Below are positions 62,712-64,000 of a stretch of DNA of 64,000 nt, in pieces (the stretch's first letter is position 1; each line of letters starts with the position of its first letter). This DNA is from Dietzia natronolimnaea (lineage in GTDB: Bacteria; Actinomycetota; Actinomycetes; Mycobacteriales; Mycobacteriaceae): contig NZ_NTGA01000011.1 in NCBI RefSeq assembly GCF_002289575.1, positions 1-64,000 of the forward strand, written 5' to 3'. The position numbers and the translations under genes are program-made. The notes below the pieces were generated by a model. That model was not told where the DNA came from, searched no databases, and saw only the letters and a list, made by a program, of their open reading frames with translations.

Positions 62712-62755
62712 TGTCTACCCACTGGATGTCCATCAACCCTGACGGAAGGCCCCCC

Positions 62756-64000
62756 GTGACGACGAGCACCACCTACGACGCCCCGCTCCTCATCGGCGGC
62801 GAGCTGCGCCCGGCCTCCGGGGGCGGCACGTTCGACGTCCTCAACCCCGCCACGGAGGAGGTGATCGGCCGCGCCGCCGACGCCGGCCCGGAGGACATGG
62901 CCGCCGCGATCGAGGCCGCCCGCACCGCGTTCGACACCACCACGTGGTCCACCGATCATGCCTTCCGCGCCTCGTGCCTGCGGCAGCTTCGGGACGCCCT
63001 GCAGGCCCACACCGAGGAGCTGCGCGCGCTGACCATCGCCGAGGTGGGCGCACCGCACATGTTCACCACCGGTCCCCAGCTGGAGGGGCCCGTCGCCGAC
63101 CTGGGCTGGCTCGCCGACCTGGTCGAGGCCTACGACTGGGTCGAGGACCTCGGCGAGTCCGAGGTGATGGGGGTGCGTTCCCGCCGGACGACGCACCGGG
63201 AGGCGATCGGCGTGGTCGGTGCCATCACCCCGTGGAACTTCCCCAACCAGATCAACCTGGCCAAGATCGGGCCCGCGTTGGCCGCGGGATGCACCGTGGT
63301 GCTCAAGCCCGCCCCGGACACCCCGCTCATCGCCGCCGCGGTGGCCCGCATCGCCGCCGAGGAGACCGACATCCCCGCGGGCGTGCTGGGCGTGGTCTCG
63401 TCCTCGGACCACGGGGTGGGTGCCCAGCTGACCACCGACCCGCGCGTGGATCTGGTCTCGTTCACCGGATCCACCGCCACCGGCAAGAAGATCATGGTGG
63501 CCGCGGCGGAGACCCTCAAAAAGGTCTTCCTCGAGCTGGGCGGCAAGTCCGCCGCCGTGGTCCTGGACGATGCGGACCTGAACGCCGCGTGCTTCATGAC
63601 GGCCCTCAACGCCTGCACCCACGCCGGCCAGGGCTGCGCCCTCACCACGCGCCTGGTGGTTCCGCGCGAGAGGTACGACGAGGCCGTCGAGGCCGCCAAG
63701 GGCGCGATGGCGGCCTTCGCGCCGGGTGACCCCACCGACCCCGGCACCCTGTGCGGACCGGTGATCTCCGCGGTCCAGCGCGAGCGGGTCGAGGGGTACA
63801 TCGCGCTGGCCGTGGAGGAGGGCGGCACCATCGAGATCGGCGGCGGGCGCCCGTCCGGCGAGGGCAGGTCGAAGGGCTTCTGGGTGGAGCCCACCCTGAT
63901 CTCCGGACTCGACAACTCCGCGCGGGTGGCCCGGGAGGAGATCTTCGGGCCCGTCCTCGTCGTCATCCCCCACGACGGCGACGAGGACGCGATCCGGATC
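62756..64000 (+). CDS. aldA: Aldehyde dehydrogenase (AldA-like), 3' end beyond window
   Basis: NAD(P)-dependent aldehyde dehydrogenase; 415 residues are visible and the frame is still open at the right edge. AITPWNFPNQINLAK near residue 156, FTGSTATGKKIM near residue 236, general-base Glu260 in FLELGGKSA and nucleophile Cys294 in HAGQGCALTTR, then REEIFGPVLVV at about 395. GTG 62756 has GGAAGG six bases ahead; the first ATG in frame is only at codon 48, after conserved sequence. It faces away from the TetR-cyp123-cyp51 operon, matching M. tuberculosis Rv0768, and probably oxidises an aldehyde made by the P450/SDR steps. Confidence 0.93.
   Translation, partial: MTTSTTYDAPLLIGGELRPASGGGTFDVLNPATEEVIGRAADAGPEDMAAAIEAARTAFDTTTWSTDHAFRASCLRQLRDALQAHTEELRALTIAEVGAPHMFTTGPQLEGPVADLGWLADLVEAYDWVEDLGESEVMGVRSRRTTHREAIGVVGAITPWNFPNQINLAKIGPALAAGCTVVLKPAPDTPLIAAAVARIAAEETDIPAGVLGVVSSSDHGVGAQLTTDPRVDLVSFTGSTATGKKIMVAAAETLKKVFLELGGKSAAVVLDDADLNAACFMTALNACTHAGQGCALTTRLVVPRERYDEAVEAAKGAMAAFAPGDPTDPGTLCGPVISAVQRERVEGYIALAVEEGGTIEIGGGRPSGEGRSKGFWVEPTLISGLDNSARVAREEIFGPVLVVIPHDGDEDAIRI

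Overview
The window is about 70% GC and reads as one continuous chromosomal segment of a mycolic-acid-producing actinobacterium (order Mycobacteriales). Dietzia or a close relative is my best guess. The reasons are an Ag85-like mycolyltransferase, several blocks whose gene order I recognise from Mycobacterium tuberculosis (cyp51/cyp123, mmsA/fadE9/mmsB, accA2/accD2), frequent GTG starts, and many 1- or 4-base gene overlaps. I see no insertion sequences, phage genes, tRNA or rRNA genes, or CRISPR arrays.

Positions 1-28.6 kb hold the ribosomal protein super-cluster, read on the minus strand: rpsL-rpsG-fusA-tuf, then rpsJ-rplC-D-W-B-rpsS-rplV-rpsC-rplP-rpmC-rpsQ, rplN-X-E-rpsH-rplF-R-rpsE-rpmD-rplO, secY-adk-map, infA-rpsM-K-D-rpoA-rplQ, and truA. 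Four interruptions stand out. A mycolyltransferase gene lies between rpsQ and rplN. A secretory lipase gene lies between map and infA. A three-gene plus-strand block (DfsB-like, cyclase-like, SGNH lipoprotein) separates rplQ from truA. A small plus-strand gene with an HPD motif and a membrane segment sits between tuf and the S10 leader. Two genes normally found here are absent, rpsN (between rplE and rpsH) and rpmJ (between infA and rpsM). Both normally encode zinc-binding proteins.

Positions 28.8-40.1 kb form a nine-gene minus-strand operon: TIGR03084-like, AtuA-family, fadE13, accD2, accA2, fadE12, echA7, alcohol dehydrogenase, tetR. Acyl-CoA dehydrogenase, biotin-dependent carboxylase and a methylglutaconyl-CoA-hydratase-like enzyme together have the logic of leucine/isovalerate (Liu) or acyclic terpene (Atu) breakdown. 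A perfect 18-bp palindrome lies between this operon and a divergent acyl-CoA synthetase. A shortened AtuA-family paralogue and a MarR regulator follow.

Positions 44-53.7 kb carry an MHS-type transporter, a CYP152-type fatty-acid peroxygenase, a valine-degradation operon (mmsA, fadE9, mmsB, GAF-LuxR regulator) and a divergent acyl-CoA synthetase.

Positions 53.9-64 kb are a nine-gene operon headed by a TetR regulator: cyp123, SDR, cyp51, 3Fe-4S ferredoxin, NTF2-like protein, an unrecognised 427-residue protein, a FadD19-like synthetase and another SDR. A divergent aldehyde dehydrogenase runs off the right edge. The core matches M. tuberculosis Rv0762c-Rv0768. The last three genes are not part of that block and suggest coupling to acyl-CoA chemistry on a sterol-like substrate.
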